DNA from: Microdochium bolleyi
Taxonomy: Eukaryota; Ascomycota; Sordariomycetes; Xylariales; Microdochiaceae
Direction: 5' to 3'
DNA: 64,000 nt
Assembly (NCBI GenBank): GCA_001566295.1
Contig: KQ964247.1
Span: forward strand, 2,418,001 to 2,482,000
Part shown: piece by piece, positions 31,958-43,469 of the stretch
How positions within the stretch are numbered: position 1 is the first letter of the stretch
How the letters are laid out: each line of letters begins with the position of its first letter
Made by a program: the position numbers and the translations under genes
The notes under the pieces: generated by a model
Told to the model about the DNA's origin: nothing
Databases searched by the model: none
The model's input: the letters and a program-made list of their open reading frames with translations, nothing else

Positions 31958-33955
31958 GGTGGCGGGGAGCAGTCGAGACTGTGGAGGAATAGAATTGACT
32001 CTCGGAGAAGGTAAATGGTCGAAATCGTGCCGCGCGAGCAGATGGTTATTGGGGCAGAAGACGACGGTCGAGGAAGACGGGATGTTGTTGTTGTTGGTGG
32101 TGTGGGATTGTTCAGTCCGAGACAGGGCTGTTTCAGCGAGCGTGACTGGCGAAGGGCGGAAAGGTAAACAAGCGAATGACGATTATAGTACGAAGTCGGA
32201 CGGCGTGCAGGAAGTTACTCGAGACGCATCGGTTGAGAAGCAGAAGGTCGAAGGCAAAAGGTAGCGAGAGACGACGAGCGATGGTGTGTGGTGACGAGAT
32301 GAGTCGATGGGGAAAGACGGCGAAGGCGTCAGGAGCGGATGCAACGACAACCCGCAGAAAAGACATGCGGGTCCTCCGTACACAATGGCACTTTGTGCAA
32401 GCTCGTTGAGACTACTTACTGTACACTTGCACTGTGCGTCGAACTCAAATGTAGCGTGGCATTGTTGTTTGTTGACGTGGAGAGACAGTGGCTGGCATGC
32501 ACAACGGGCAGCATGCGGCACAGTGCAGACTGTGTAGCAACACGAGAAGGAGTGGCGCCGGGACCAGCGCGGCTGCATTGAGCAGACCTCGTAAACTCTG
32601 GTGGTGGCCCCCTTTCGAGATCTTCCAAGGACCAAGGCTGCCTTCCAGCCCCACCGCCGTGCTTGTTCGACCCCTTGTGCACCGTCAATGCATGTGCTGA
32701 TCCGCTCAGAGGGCCCTTCCTGGCTCCAGAGTCCATGCCTCGCATCCATGGATGCCATGTACCATGCTGACGTCGCGACTTGCTCTTCTTGGTCGCGGCA
32801 AGATGTTGCAGTGCCGAGCACTTGGGCGCTGTTGCCCGACCTAGTGGACCAGTCTCCCTGATCGTGTCTGATGTGGAATAACCTGGCGTCCACCTGGGCA
32901 GCCTTAGGCCAGGGCCGATGGAGACGGCGGACCACTGGTCCAAAAATAGGATGGTCGGGAGAGAGGCTAAAACACCTAAACTTCCAGACAGCCCGGAGAC
33001 CGACCTCTCAACAACCAGAGTCTTTCGTGTAACTGTGACACCTTGGAGTTCCAATTTGGAGTTTACAAGCTCGGCCCTTTCAAACAGAGGACGCTGATTG
33101 AAACAGTCCACTGCACCAAAGCAAGGAGGTTTGCCCGCCACCTTGCTGCAACAGCATCCTGAGTCGGTTGGCGCGTGCGCCACAAGGTATCGGTTGCTCG
33201 AACGCCTGGTCTTGGGACTCAGCTTCGACTGCAAGCTCGATATCCAGTCTTGATGTCAACTACAATTTTCTCGTTTACATCCCCTTCTGTCGAGACAACG
33301 AGCCGCCAGGCTGCCTGAAAGCGCCCTGTCCCCCGCACTTGGGATGCCTACCAATGAGCAGAGTCCAACAACCAACAGGCAGACCAGCCAATACTGTGAC
33401 TCTGAAGGCTGCTCTGCCTACGTTGTAGAACAAGGCTTGCGGTCTTGGGTGAGTCGCCAGACGACATAGGTGATCCGGATGAGATCACTGCTCGTGAGTG
33501 AATGTACTTGGGCCAGAGCATCGCCGTGGCTTCGAGCTGTTCAGCTTGCGCCGTCTTCAGCAGGCCTGCACAGCAGTGGACAAGGCAAAGATGGCATCCC
33601 TATCGAGTCAAGACGACAGCCAGAGTCAGCCTTGAGGAACATCCGGCCAACAGAGTGAAGCGTAGACGCGAGGGCCTCGTCCCAATCGGAAGCGATCCAG
33701 CACTTTGACAGGCGCCGCAGTGCAGCTTGGCCGGCTGGACGCGCCGTGCAAACGGACACACCACCTCTCTTTTGTTGCACCTCGTCCACTCGATTGAAGG
33801 CGGGCAGTCGCTCTCAGGTTGCCGTGGCTATCGGCAACCACACGCGCCAGCCGTGCCTTCCTTCTCGCTGTCGATGCCTGACTGCCAGCCAGCTTTTCCT
33901 TCCTCAAGTTCTTGTGAAAGAAACTCAGATTCCTCGTCCTGTCTCACATCATTCA
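31958..33955. other. 2-kb region without a recognised gene
   Basis: Two minus-strand open frames of 250 and 272 codons (32183-32935 and 32416-33234) overlap in different frames, so both cannot be dense coding sequence; neither shows a domain. No splice pattern links them to a recognisable protein. The right part should include the promoter of the RRM gene and the left part the promoter of the DUF7137 gene, since those two are divergent. Confidence 0.5.
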
Positions 33956-35842
33956 ATGACCTTCCATCCTGCCATATCAAACATGGCTCCTGTCGCCTTC
34001 CAACCATCCGCGTCGCCGTTCGTCGCGGGGCCTGCGTCGGCCACTGTCACGCTCGACCGCGCCTCTTTTGACATTCTGATCCGCAGGTAAGAGCTGGCTG
34101 CTTTTCGCTCCGCAGTAGCCATGCCAAACGATGCTGCGTACGCCGCATAGCATAGATATTCTTGAGTAATATCAGATCAAGCATTTGCCTAATCTTTGGG
34201 GCCCTTGACAACCATACTGTGAAATATCCTTTGCTGACGATAACCCGGTCCAGAGCGAATCTTGTAGGCGGACCCAGCAGCTTGGGGCTTGTTGGAGCAC
34301 CAATACACGAACAATATCGTTGACCTTCGTAGAATCACAATGCAGGACTTATGGAATCCTTGCTGCCAAAGGTTCAGCATATCGAAGCCACCTTCGTCTC
34401 CAAAGACGAGCACGATAGTCTGCTCGTCACTGCCAATCGTTACGGTCAGTCAGTACGGATCAGACACTCAAGGGGCTGGCCGCTGACCTCTGAAAACTGT
34501 GCAGCCTGCCTACAACGGCACCTTCTCGAGGGTGGTGTCCCTCAAGAAACCATCAGTGTAAGTCATGGAATCGGCTAGACACAATCCACGAATACTGCCA
34601 CGTGATTGCCTTCATTCCACGACGGCAATCACGTGGTCACTTGTACACCATGCTGACACGGCGACGTTGTGTAAAGCTTTTGAGCGAGAATGCAGCTTCC
34701 GTGGCGCTGAACTTTCCTCGTGCCCATAGCCCTGCGGAAGAGAGTCACACGGGAGAACAGCAAGTCCCTTCCGTCCACCCGTCTCATCACAAAGCTCAGA
34801 CAGATTACAGGGCAACTGAGGACCACACTCTGCCTCTATCACTGCAATCTCGCCATGATCCGAGCATCGACTGGACTGAAGCACAACAAACCGACATTGG
34901 ACACCGTGAAAACAACAATACAGCTCCGACAATGCAAGATATCAACTTTATCGAGGCAGCCTCTGTGCAAGCTGCAACCGGTTCTCAGCGTCCACACTTC
35001 GCGAAAACATGCCAGCGGAGCTTGACCATCTCGGGATTTCCGGATCACTGCTCGCTCGCTGAGATCACCACGGTACTCCGAGGTGGACTCTTGCTGATCG
35101 TGCACATGCGACCAACTGAGAGGTGTGCTTTCGTGTCCTTCTTACATGAAGAACATGCCGTCGCCTTCCTCCAGCACGTGAAGACCAATGGCTTGTACAT
35201 CAGGAAAAAATCAGTACGCATGATCACTACCTGATTTCGAGTCACATAGAGAGCTGACTCGAAAGTTATAGGTCTCGGTGCATTGGGCAGACCGCCAATA
35301 TTACCTCCCAGGCCATGTAGCCTATCAAATTCGGGGTGGCGCAACGCGAAACTTGGTCATTCGGCGCTGCGACCCGAAGCACACAGAGACATCTGTTCGT
35401 GACGATCTCGAGCATATCCACAACCTCGTGGCCATCAGTGTCGAGTTCATTGGTGGAAGCTGCTACATTAGGACGAATTCTGTCATGAACGCAATCTTTG
35501 CACGAACATGCATGACGTCTCGAGCGTAGGTCAAAGAGCTCCAGAGTCCTCTGACTTATCACTGACCCATCTGATGGCAGCAAATACAAAGGTTCTAGTA
35601 TCACCTTTGACGTGGATGAGTGTGCGCAGCCTCTTGAGGTGCAGCCCCGTCCCTTCCGGCTGCAGAAGACGTGCATGCCGCAAGCAGCAAGCGGTCCAAT
35701 GACGAAGTCAAAGACACAGAATCGCTTTGCAGCACTACGAGTAGACGATAAGGACGATCTCGAGGAGAGCTTCACAGACAATGATGAGAACAACAGTGAT
35801 TCGGATTTCATTTCACCTGGTTCCTCCGCGAGCACTAATTAG
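33956..35842 (+). CDS. fungal RNA-binding protein with RRM domains
   Basis: The protein should bind RNA; its targets are unknown. The N-terminus starts at ATG 33956 (TFHPAISNMAPVAFQPSASP). The next exon gives EHDSLLVTANRYACLQRHLL, the coiled start typical of this family. One RRM lies in QRSLTISGFPDHCSLAEI to AFVSFLHEEHAVAFLQHV. A second lies in RNLVIRRCDPKHTETSVRDD to CYIRTNSVMNAIFARTC. Certain introns are 35214-35271 and 35526-35580; an intron near 34442-34503 also fits. The acidic tail ends in Asp/Asn/Ser-rich sequence at 35842. The first intron (34088 to about 34343) does not join in phase with any AG I can find, so exon 1 or 2 may be mis-set or a base may be missing. The extent of the exon beginning near 34600-34700 is also unsure. 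Confidence 0.72.
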
Positions 35843-36535
35843 GCAAGCGTAGCTCACGAGGCTGCGAGAACTATGGGAAGTTAGATGATAGTGTGCGAAG
35901 AGCACCAGCCTCCTCATTCGATGCTGTGAGTGTAGCCATGGCAAGAAAGATCGACCAACGTGCCACCAACCATGATCTATGTTGAAGGAGGTGCTCTAGA
36001 TTTGGCACGATAGCTTTCAAGCGCGGCTCAGGGCCTTGGCCCAGGAAAATACGGCATGTAGGCTTTGTTGAGGGTGTTTGACTACCCATGTAGACAACAA
36101 AGATGTTCACAGGACGAAGAAGTTCTAGGCAGGATGAAGTCCAGTCCGTGTAGCATAACTTTCATTTCGTATTTGCGCCTGTCGCTTTTGACCAATTAGA
36201 CATTGTATGAGGAAACAGACGCCAGATACTGCTGAAGCGGTCTACAAGGTCGCTTGCTGGCCATCTCAAAGCACGTGGTCAACATATCGAGTTGACCTTT
36301 GCTTCCGGGGGCCGGATGCCGAAATTAGTGAGGTTCCTTGCGACACTTCACGAAAGCTAAAGCAAGCGCTAAGTGTAACGATCACGGCACGGTCTTGTGT
36401 TCATAACAACGATATGCCGACTCTGGATGTCTTCGCATGGACGCTGGATTCTCGATACACAGATCCCACAAGCACCTGCCCTTCTGCAGAAGAATGTCCA
36501 CCCTCAGTTTTCGCAATGTCCCATCCGTCTGTCTC
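35843..36535. other. convergent intergenic region
   Basis: A tail-to-tail gap between the RRM gene (plus) and the OPT transporter (minus). The open frames present are short and give no recognisable protein. Confidence 0.55.
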
Positions 36536-39500
36536 TTACCAGACCTTCGGCCCAAAAGTCTGGCCCTCAGCAACCTTCATCTGCACTGCGGTCCCCTGGT
36601 AGTCCATCGTGCTCTGCACCACGGTGTTTCCCCACCACTTGGGCGGGTCGATCTCGGTCATTGTGAAGGCGAAGAACATGACCAGCGTGCCGACCGCCAG
36701 GCCGAGGTCGAGCGCCGAGGATGTCAGGTAGTTCAGCCTGCTCCACCACTTGAAGTGCCTCTTCTTGATGAGGTACTGGAACAGGAAGCCGACCATGCCC
36801 CAGGAGAGATAGTTGAGCGGAGTCGCGGGCGGGATAGCGCCCGCGCCGCCGAAGATGAGCGGCGCAATGAGGAAGCGTGCCGGGGAGCGCGGGTTGCGCT
36901 TGGTGACGTAGTGGATCACGATGGGCACGATGGCGCCGATGATGAAGAAGATGAAGAGGCCCGAGTAGACCTGGCCGGGGGAGAAGATGCGGGCCGGGCC
37001 GATGAGGCCCCATATCACCGAGGCTGTCAGGGTGAAATCTACATTAGTACGGTAGTCTCACACTAGGTAGTGGTACGAGAAGGGAGAAACACTATGTTGA
37101 AGAAGTACAATCTGGAGCGGTGTGTGTATATATGTGTGTGCGCGAGGAGGAGAGCGCAGTAGAGCAGAAGCACTCACCAGAAAAGAACACCCTGCCGCCG
37201 GGACACGTGAAGCGCTCGGGCTGCGTGAGCTCACAGACGCCGTCGATGTTGCCGAGTGCAAAGTTCAGCACGAAGACCTGAATGAAGCACGAGAAGGTCG
37301 TGGCGACGACCTGCGCCATGAACATGGTGCGCGGCGGAATCTTCATGTAGTGCCCGAACTTGAGGTCCTCGACAAAGCTGAGGGCCTGAGACCTGTGGGC
37401 AGAGAAGAGACACGCGTTAGTCTTCGAGCTCCATAGGGACAAGAGAACGGGATCCCGGCTCTTATGTACTTACATGGTGATGAAGCCGAACGTCTTGAAG
37501 CTATTGTTGAGACGGCGTGAGCATATGATTAAGCTTCGAGACATGACAAAGGCTCCTGATGGGGTGGAAGACCTACATCATCAACGCGAGCGGGCGGCCA
37601 GGCTGGATGTACCCGTACACAAACTCAGTCAACACATTTAGGCCGATCTGGTTGTTCGTCACGGCCTGAATAATGCCGATCGGCAACGAAAACACAGTCG
37701 AAATGACCACGGCGAGCATGAACGCCCACCACGTCATGTTTGTCGGGTACGCCAGGACGCAAAAGAGGCCGAGCGCGAAGAACTATACCGTAGTTGTTAG
37801 TATTTATTGAGCTAGTTTGGGATGACCCTGGGGCAAGTGGAAGGTGACTTACTGCGACGAAGAGCACCATGTACCAGGACGTGGGCGCTTCCTTGTACTT
37901 GGCCATCAACCTCATATGCACATCCGGCTTCTCGTGGGTGCTGTTCCTCCACTGCGCCCAGATCGTCTTGCGATGGTTCAGGTACGTGTAGACAATAAGC
38001 GAGGAGATGGCGGCGAAGCTGAGGCCGTATGACATGGCAAATGTTGTACTGGAGATTGAATGTTAGCTTGTCAACATCACGCCAGGATCGTGACAAGAGT
38101 TCAAACCTGATAAATAATGGCGAGTAGGCCTTGTAGGCTTCCTCGTTGAGCGTGAAATCGGCCGTCAATATCCGAGACGTGTTGTACCGCGCACCAGTAT
38201 TATCGTACGTCGAAGCGTCGCTCATGGGCAGAAATTGTGCATACCAGCCACCTGTATAGTGGATGATACCGCTTGAGATGATGAAGAAGGACACGACGCC
38301 AATGAGCGTGTTTGCAATAGCACTCCTGGGCCATATTTAGTATGGCCATAATTAATCGGAACTTCAATGCTTCGGGACGTACCAAGGTGGAATCATTGGC
38401 GAGCCCACATAGCCGGCAACTTGAGTCCAGTCAAAGGTTATGGGAAGGATGCCCAGTCCCGTGTTGCCTCCAAACAGCTGGTTGACAACGGCGTTCTGAG
38501 GAGCCATCCAAGTCGGAAAAGCAAAAACGCTCAGGAACTGGGCAAAGTAGCCTGGAATGAAGTAGTAGACTGCAGACACCACAGTGACCAGTGCAAACCA
38601 CCGATACCGTGGCATGGTACCTCCGATGATCGATGGATCAGGTGGGTGGTTGCTCTCGAACATGGTCTCAATCAGCGTCACGACAACCAAGGTGCCTGGC
38701 CAGATCATGGACGCAGGGTATACTAGAAGACATCCATCAGCACGATGAGAGCAGGTATGCCCAACAGAGCTAGCTGCAGGCGACTTACCAAGGAACTTCC
38801 GCATCAGGCCGGCAATACCGTAGCCGAGAGACTGTGTCGATATTACAAGAAGCAGCTGGAAAACGAGACCAAAGTCTTGCTTGTAGAAGACGACCTGAGC
38901 CAGGATGATATCCGTCGCATATGCTACCGAGAAAGACACACCAGCCATGACCACAATGATGGCAAGCTCCTTCTGGTTGAAGGGGCTTTATTCTATCAGT
39001 CAGTACATCGAACCGCGGTATAAATCGACGTCGAGCCTTGACTTACCCCGGGTTCAACTCCCAGCGTATGCCGAAGGTATTCATCTGCCGCACCGGCATC
39101 CAGCGTTCCCAAGCTTGACCGATTGGCCACGCTATTATCTGCGCAACAAGTGCTCCGAGACTTATGGACGGGCTTCTCAAGCTGAAGAGGGTGTTTGCCG
39201 AGGCGCCAACAACAACCAGGCTGAGGCCGATCGACCAGGCGCGGACGGTATTGCAGGGCATGTCCTCGTCAAAGTTTTTGACGGCTGCGCGCACCTCCTC
39301 ATATGGCGAGTCGTCAATCTCGTTCTTGAGTGATGGGCCGTCCTCTTCGTCATCTTCTCCCGTCCCCACGGGATCTGCATTGGGATGTGCCGGATCTAGC
39401 AGCATCTCAAATTCCTCACCTTCTTCATAGCCCATGTCGTTGCGGGCGCTGGTGTCGACCCGGCGGCTACCAGTCTGCTTGCCCTCGGCTGAAATCCTTC

Positions 39501-39576
39501 TGTGCACCATGTCGTTTTCCTGGAAGCTCATCCGCACGTCCGTGCCGGACAGAGACACACGGGGTCTGCTGTCCAT
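36536..39576 (-). CDS. OPT-family oligopeptide transporter
   Basis: OPT transporters import small peptides, glutathione or metal chelates by proton symport at the plasma membrane. Nine exons: 39047-39576, 38789-38985, 38383-38722, 38107-38325, 37853-38048, 37577-37782, 37474-37500, 37178-37392 and 36536-37038; 2433 nt, 810 aa. All junctions keep phase. The N-terminal 110 residues are acidic and cytosolic. About 14 hydrophobic helices follow. Family motifs include WELNPGPFNQKELA at the first junction, FESNHPPDPSIIGG, WMAPQNAVVNQLFGG, DLKFGHYMKIPPRTMF, and ARIFSPGQVYSGLFIFF. It ends FGPKVW. The NPG and KIPPR elements place it in the PT/OPT group. Exon 7 is only 27 nt. It is divergent from the ketoacyl synthase gene. 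Confidence 0.95.
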
Positions 39577-40317
39577 GACGGCAAGTATGTGTCGTGTCCC
39601 GTGAGATAATAGTCGCTACCGAGGCCGTCTGTAATCACAAAAGGCCACGGTTCACTCACGTGTTATCAATTGCGTCAGGTTGAGCTTTCCTCTGCATAAG
39701 CCGATGTTGAGCGTGACCTGGGCCGCGGAAGGCCTGGACTTGTCGCCTTAGTGAGGCTCCGTCTGCCAGAGACGATTGATAAGAGGGCCGGGCCCTTGGA
39801 CAGCTCAGGAGCTCTGAGCTCAAGCTTCAAGGGTGGTCCCGCTCACGAAAGCAGCGAGCGAAGACTCTCACAAGGTCGCAGCGGCAGAATTGCGCAAAGA
39901 TGAGCGGCTATGAGAGGGAGAAGTGGCAGGTCGTCAGCCAGGACCTGGAACACGTATCGTGTCTAGATCTGAGGACGAGGAAGCTCCCACACCAGGGGTC
40001 CAATCGGGGGCGAAGATGGTGTTGCGCAAGGGGTTGGGGTCCCCTGTAGTGCCCAACATGGCCTAGCGTCTTCCGCCTCAGCGAGCATTCTCAGCAGCAG
40101 CAGGGCTGTTTCATCCTGAGGGTTCCAATTGTGTCGGGAACCAGGAAGGTACAGCTACAACGATAAGTACCTTACTCGTTCACTTGGGCACCGTCGTCGG
40201 CATCTCCCTGAAGCTCGAGGGCCACCAATTCTGGGCTCCGTCGAGACATCTCGACCTCGTCCAAGAGAAGCAAAACCGCCACCACAGACAGACCCCTCGC
40301 TCGGCGATGGCAGAGCC
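39577..40317. promoter_or_regulatory. bidirectional promoter region, OPT / ketoacyl synthase
   Basis: The 741 bp between the start codons hold both promoters. Near its right end a four-codon upstream frame (40307-40321) overlaps the ketoacyl synthase start. No other gene is supported here. Confidence 0.45.
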
Positions 40318-40321
40318 ATGA
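40307..40321 (+). promoter_or_regulatory. minimal uORF overlapping the ketoacyl synthase start
   Basis: A four-codon frame (ATG GCA GAG CCA TGA) begins 11 bases before the main ATG. Its stop codon overlaps the main start as ATGA. If the mRNA leader includes it, it could limit initiation at the main ATG or feed it by re-initiation. The transcript start is not known. Confidence 0.5.
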
Positions 40322-41735
40322 GGCGGGTTGTCGTGACAGGTCTCGGGGCCATCACGCCACTCGGTGTCGGGGTCAGACAGACCTGGGCACGGCTACTCGC
40401 TGCCGAGTCTGGAATCATCAGTGTCGCCCATTGGGAGCCCCAGAGGCGTTGGAAGGACCTCACCAGCACCGTGGCCGGCGTGGTGCCAAAAGCCAATGCT
40501 TCCACCACTGGCAAGGCCGCGGGACTGTGGCATGCCAACGACTGGCTTACAGCTACAGACCAGAGGCGCATGTCCTTGTTCTCCCAGTATGCTGCAGCTG
40601 CCACTGAGATGGCACTCGAAGATGCGTCGTGGAAGCCCACCCGCCAGGAAGACCTCGAGGCAACTGGTGTCTGCATCGGCAGTGGCATTGGCAATCTCGA
40701 AGAGCTGTACGATACTGCCTTGGCTTTCGAGGAGAAAGTAAGCAAGAAGCTCCTGTACAATAGCCAAAGCTCTATACTCACCTCGTATCACCAGGGCTAC
40801 CGCAAAGTGACACCTCTGTTTGTGCCTAAGATTCTCATCAACCTCGCTGCCGGGCTTGTCTCGATCAAGTACGGTTTCCAGGGCCCCAACCATGCTGCCA
40901 CGACGGCGTGCACCACCGGAGCTCACTCCGTTGGCGATGCCTCGCGGTTCATCGCCTTTGGAGACGCTGATGTCATGGTCGCCGGAGGTGCCGAGGCATG
41001 CGTGCATCCTCTGACATTGGCAGGCTTTGGAAGATCACGGTCTCTATCGACAGAATTCAACCACGACCCGCCCTCGAGCTGCCGCCCATTCGACAGCCAG
41101 CGCAACGGCTTCGTGGTGGCCGAGGGTGCAGCGATGCTCGTGCTGGAAGAACTCGAGCATGCCAAGGCCCGCGGCGCTCATATATACGCCGAACTGTCTG
41201 GCTACGGGTGCAGCGGTGATGCCTACCACATGACGGCGCCCCGCGAGGATGGCTCAGGAGCCGCGCTTGCCATGAAGCGTGCACTGAAGCATGCTGGTTT
41301 CCGACCTGGTCATGTCGACTATGTCAACGCACACGCCACATCGACAGTCGTGGGAGACGCTGCAGAGGCGCTTGCCATACAATCGGTCATGGCCGGTCCC
41401 GAAGGGTACGAGCGAGAGAGAGATGTGACCGTGAGCAGCACGAAGGGTGCACTGGGCCACCTGCTAGGTGCTGCTGGAGCCATAGAAGCTCTGGTGACGG
41501 TACTGGCCGTGTCCGAGGTGCGTACAGCGAGACAATCCGAATCATGTCATAAGCATTGCTAATAGCCGAGCAGGATCAAATCCCTCCGACCTTGAACTTG
41601 CACGACCCCGACATCGCGCCAAAGTTCAACTTTGTGCCTCTCGAAGCCCAGCAGAAGGAAGTCAACGTCGCCATTTCAAACAGCTTCGGATTTGGGGGAA
41701 CCAACGCATCATTGGTGTTCTCTAAATATGTATAA
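40318..41735 (+). CDS. CEM1: mitochondrial 3-oxoacyl-ACP synthase (Cem1-like, KAS I/II)
   Basis: The enzyme condenses malonyl-ACP with acyl-ACP in mitochondrial type II fatty acid synthesis, which supplies lipoate and supports respiration. Exons 40318-40737, 40795-41517 and 41574-41735; 1305 nt, 434 aa, as in yeast Cem1. The catalytic triad is visible: Cys179 in TTACTTGAHS, His320 in VNAHATST, His362 in GALGHLLGAAGA, with Lys357 nearby. The end reads NSFGFGGTNASLVFSKYV. The ATG at 40318 starts directly at MRRVVVTGLG with no separate presequence, as in yeast Cem1; the frame is open upstream but has no ATG. Intron 1 (40738-40794, 57 nt) is stop-free in frame. A short upstream frame overlaps the start codon. 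Confidence 0.94.
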
Positions 41736-42129
41736 AATTGCCGCAATTCCCATGCACATCAAGACTTGCCCTAAACAGACATGTACCCCTCGCGTGAGAA
41801 GATAAATAGAAATATGCTGTTCAACGTTCCACGTTCTCAGAAGAGACAGCCCCGCAGATCCCCTGGGCAGCGGCGCAGGGGTCCAGCATCCCACACGACA
41901 TCATTGGTGCGCCCGCCAAGTCTAGCTGCGGCTCCCAGTCATTAAATTTTTGGCCAAGCAGCCACCAAAGGTCATGACGCGACGACATCGAGCATAGTTT
42001 CACGACAATCACAACGGCCAGTATTCTAGGACACGACGCCAAATCACCTGCTTGGACCCGAGCACTCTCCGATTAGACCCTAGCAACCACCCTCAAGTAT
42101 CCAACGACCCGACAATCCCTTTCGACACG
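41736..42129. other. intergenic between tandem plus-strand genes
   Basis: A 394-bp gap between the ketoacyl synthase and CBP3 genes. The left part is AT-rich and likely 3' untranslated; the right part should hold the CBP3 promoter. No extra gene seen. Confidence 0.6.
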
Positions 42130-43173
42130 ATGGCCACGGCTTGCAGAAGCTGTCGACGACAGCTCGCTCTGTTGAGTAGACAGGCCGGCGCCACCATCAC
42201 AGAGGCTCCCACAGCAGCAATGGTCACCGGCCAACAGCGCTTCCAGAGCATCAGTGCGACAAGCAGTAGGCGAGGCGCTCTGTTGTCGCCGTCGCGTACA
42301 TCGCACACCCAGCAGAGACACATGAGCAGCACGGCCAGCCGCCAAGGCCTCACAGATGCGATCAGCAAGATGATGCGCCGGCAGACGGAGCCGTACCGGG
42401 TGATCAGCGCAACGGAGAACATCTACAAGTCATGCGCGCGGCAGGCCGAATACAAGATCTCGGTCGAGGACATCAAGAACGACACGATCCCGAAGACGGC
42501 AGACGGCGAAGATCTCGGTGCGGGGACCGGGGTGTGGCATGAGGGTGAGTTTCCCTGCACGGATACGCCATACATAGGTGGCGATGCTTTGACAACTGAC
42601 GAGTTTTCCCTTCGCGATCGTACAGACTTCCAACTGCCCCCGACGTTCAGCACGTGGTCCCAGGTCACCATGCTCCACCTGTACCTGCTCTTTGCGCGGT
42701 TGCGCAATCTCGAGCCCGAAGCCGCAAAGCAGTGGCAGGCGCAGCTCGTCGACCACTTCTTCTTCGATGCTGAGGAGCGCATGGATTTGAACCACGGCAT
42801 CACCTCGCGCGGGCTGCGCCAGAAGTACCTCAAGGACCTCTTCATCCAGTGGCGCGGCGTGATCGCGGCGTACGACGAGGGCGTGGTCAAGGGCGACGCG
42901 GTCCTCGCGGCCGCCGTGTGGCGCAACATCTTCAAGGCGAGCCCCGACGCGGACGTCCGGCACGTCGCGGCGATCGTGAGCTGGATCCGCAGCTCGCTCC
43001 GGGCGCTGGACGGGACGCCGGATGATTTCCTGTTCACGCACTCGGTCCAGGCGCTGGTCAAGAGGCCAGTCAAGGGCGAGTTCGAGGTTGTGGATCTGCC
43101 TACGAAGCAGATGGAGGTCGAGCTCGGGGCTGCTGCATCTGCGGCGGGAGGCCAGAAGGCAAAGACTGCGTAG
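42130..43173 (+). CDS. CBP3: Cbp3, ubiquinol-cytochrome c chaperone
   Basis: Cbp3, with Cbp6, binds the mitoribosome exit and newly made cytochrome b for assembly of the bc1 complex. Exons 42130-42544 and 42626-43173; 963 nt, 320 aa. The ATG at 42130 starts an Arg- and Ser-rich mitochondrial presequence of about 75 residues. The conserved chaperone domain follows: FQLPPTFSTWSQVTMLHLYL, ARLRNLEPEAAKQWQAQLVD, HFFFDAEERMDLNHGI, RGLRQKYLKDLFIQWRG, and the helical end AVWRNIFKASPDADVRHVAA. The intron (42545-42625, 81 nt) is a multiple of three and has no in-frame stop, so retention would insert 27 residues at the end of the presequence region. The frame is open further upstream but has no earlier ATG. 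Confidence 0.93.
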   Translation: MATACRSCRRQLALLSRQAGATITEAPTAAMVTGQQRFQSISATSSRRGALLSPSRTSHTQQRHMSSTASRQGLTDAISKMMRRQTEPYRVISATENIYKSCARQAEYKISVEDIKNDTIPKTADGEDLGAGTGVWHEGEFPCTDTPYIGGDALTTDEFSLRDRTDFQLPPTFSTWSQVTMLHLYLLFARLRNLEPEAAKQWQAQLVDHFFFDAEERMDLNHGITSRGLRQKYLKDLFIQWRGVIAAYDEGVVKGDAVLAAAVWRNIFKASPDADVRHVAAIVSWIRSSLRALDGTPDDFLFTHSVQALVKRPVKGEFEVVDLPTKQMEVELGAAASAAGGQKAKTA

Positions 43174-43469
43174 GGCACGATATCACGACTTTGTATCACC
43201 ACTTTGTAGAAAGAATATGTAAAAAAAAACTTGTATGAGGACCTGATAGCCAAGGTGCAGAAGCTATGGCAATGACGTGGTGAGCAGTAGCAAGAGATGA
43301 ATGTGCTTTCGCGGGGCAAGGGACAGCCTCGAGAGCCACGCTATCGACATTCGCACTGAAACCCTTGCACACGAGGTCTCACCGCACGAATTGCCACGAT
43401 ATTCCCCAACTTCTTCTCCCTAACGTTGTGAATATTTGTGTCTGTGTACTCTCGGACGTAGCCGAGTGC
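43174..43469. other. convergent intergenic region, CBP3 / DHFR
   Basis: A tail-to-tail gap of 296 bp that includes an A-run near 43200. It should hold both 3' untranslated regions. Confidence 0.55.

Noticed and set aside
40129..40317. Upstream extension of the ketoacyl synthase frame as a mitochondrial presequence
   Set aside because: The frame is open but contains no ATG before 40318; the 40129 position is a TTG. Yeast Cem1 likewise starts at MSRRVVITG.
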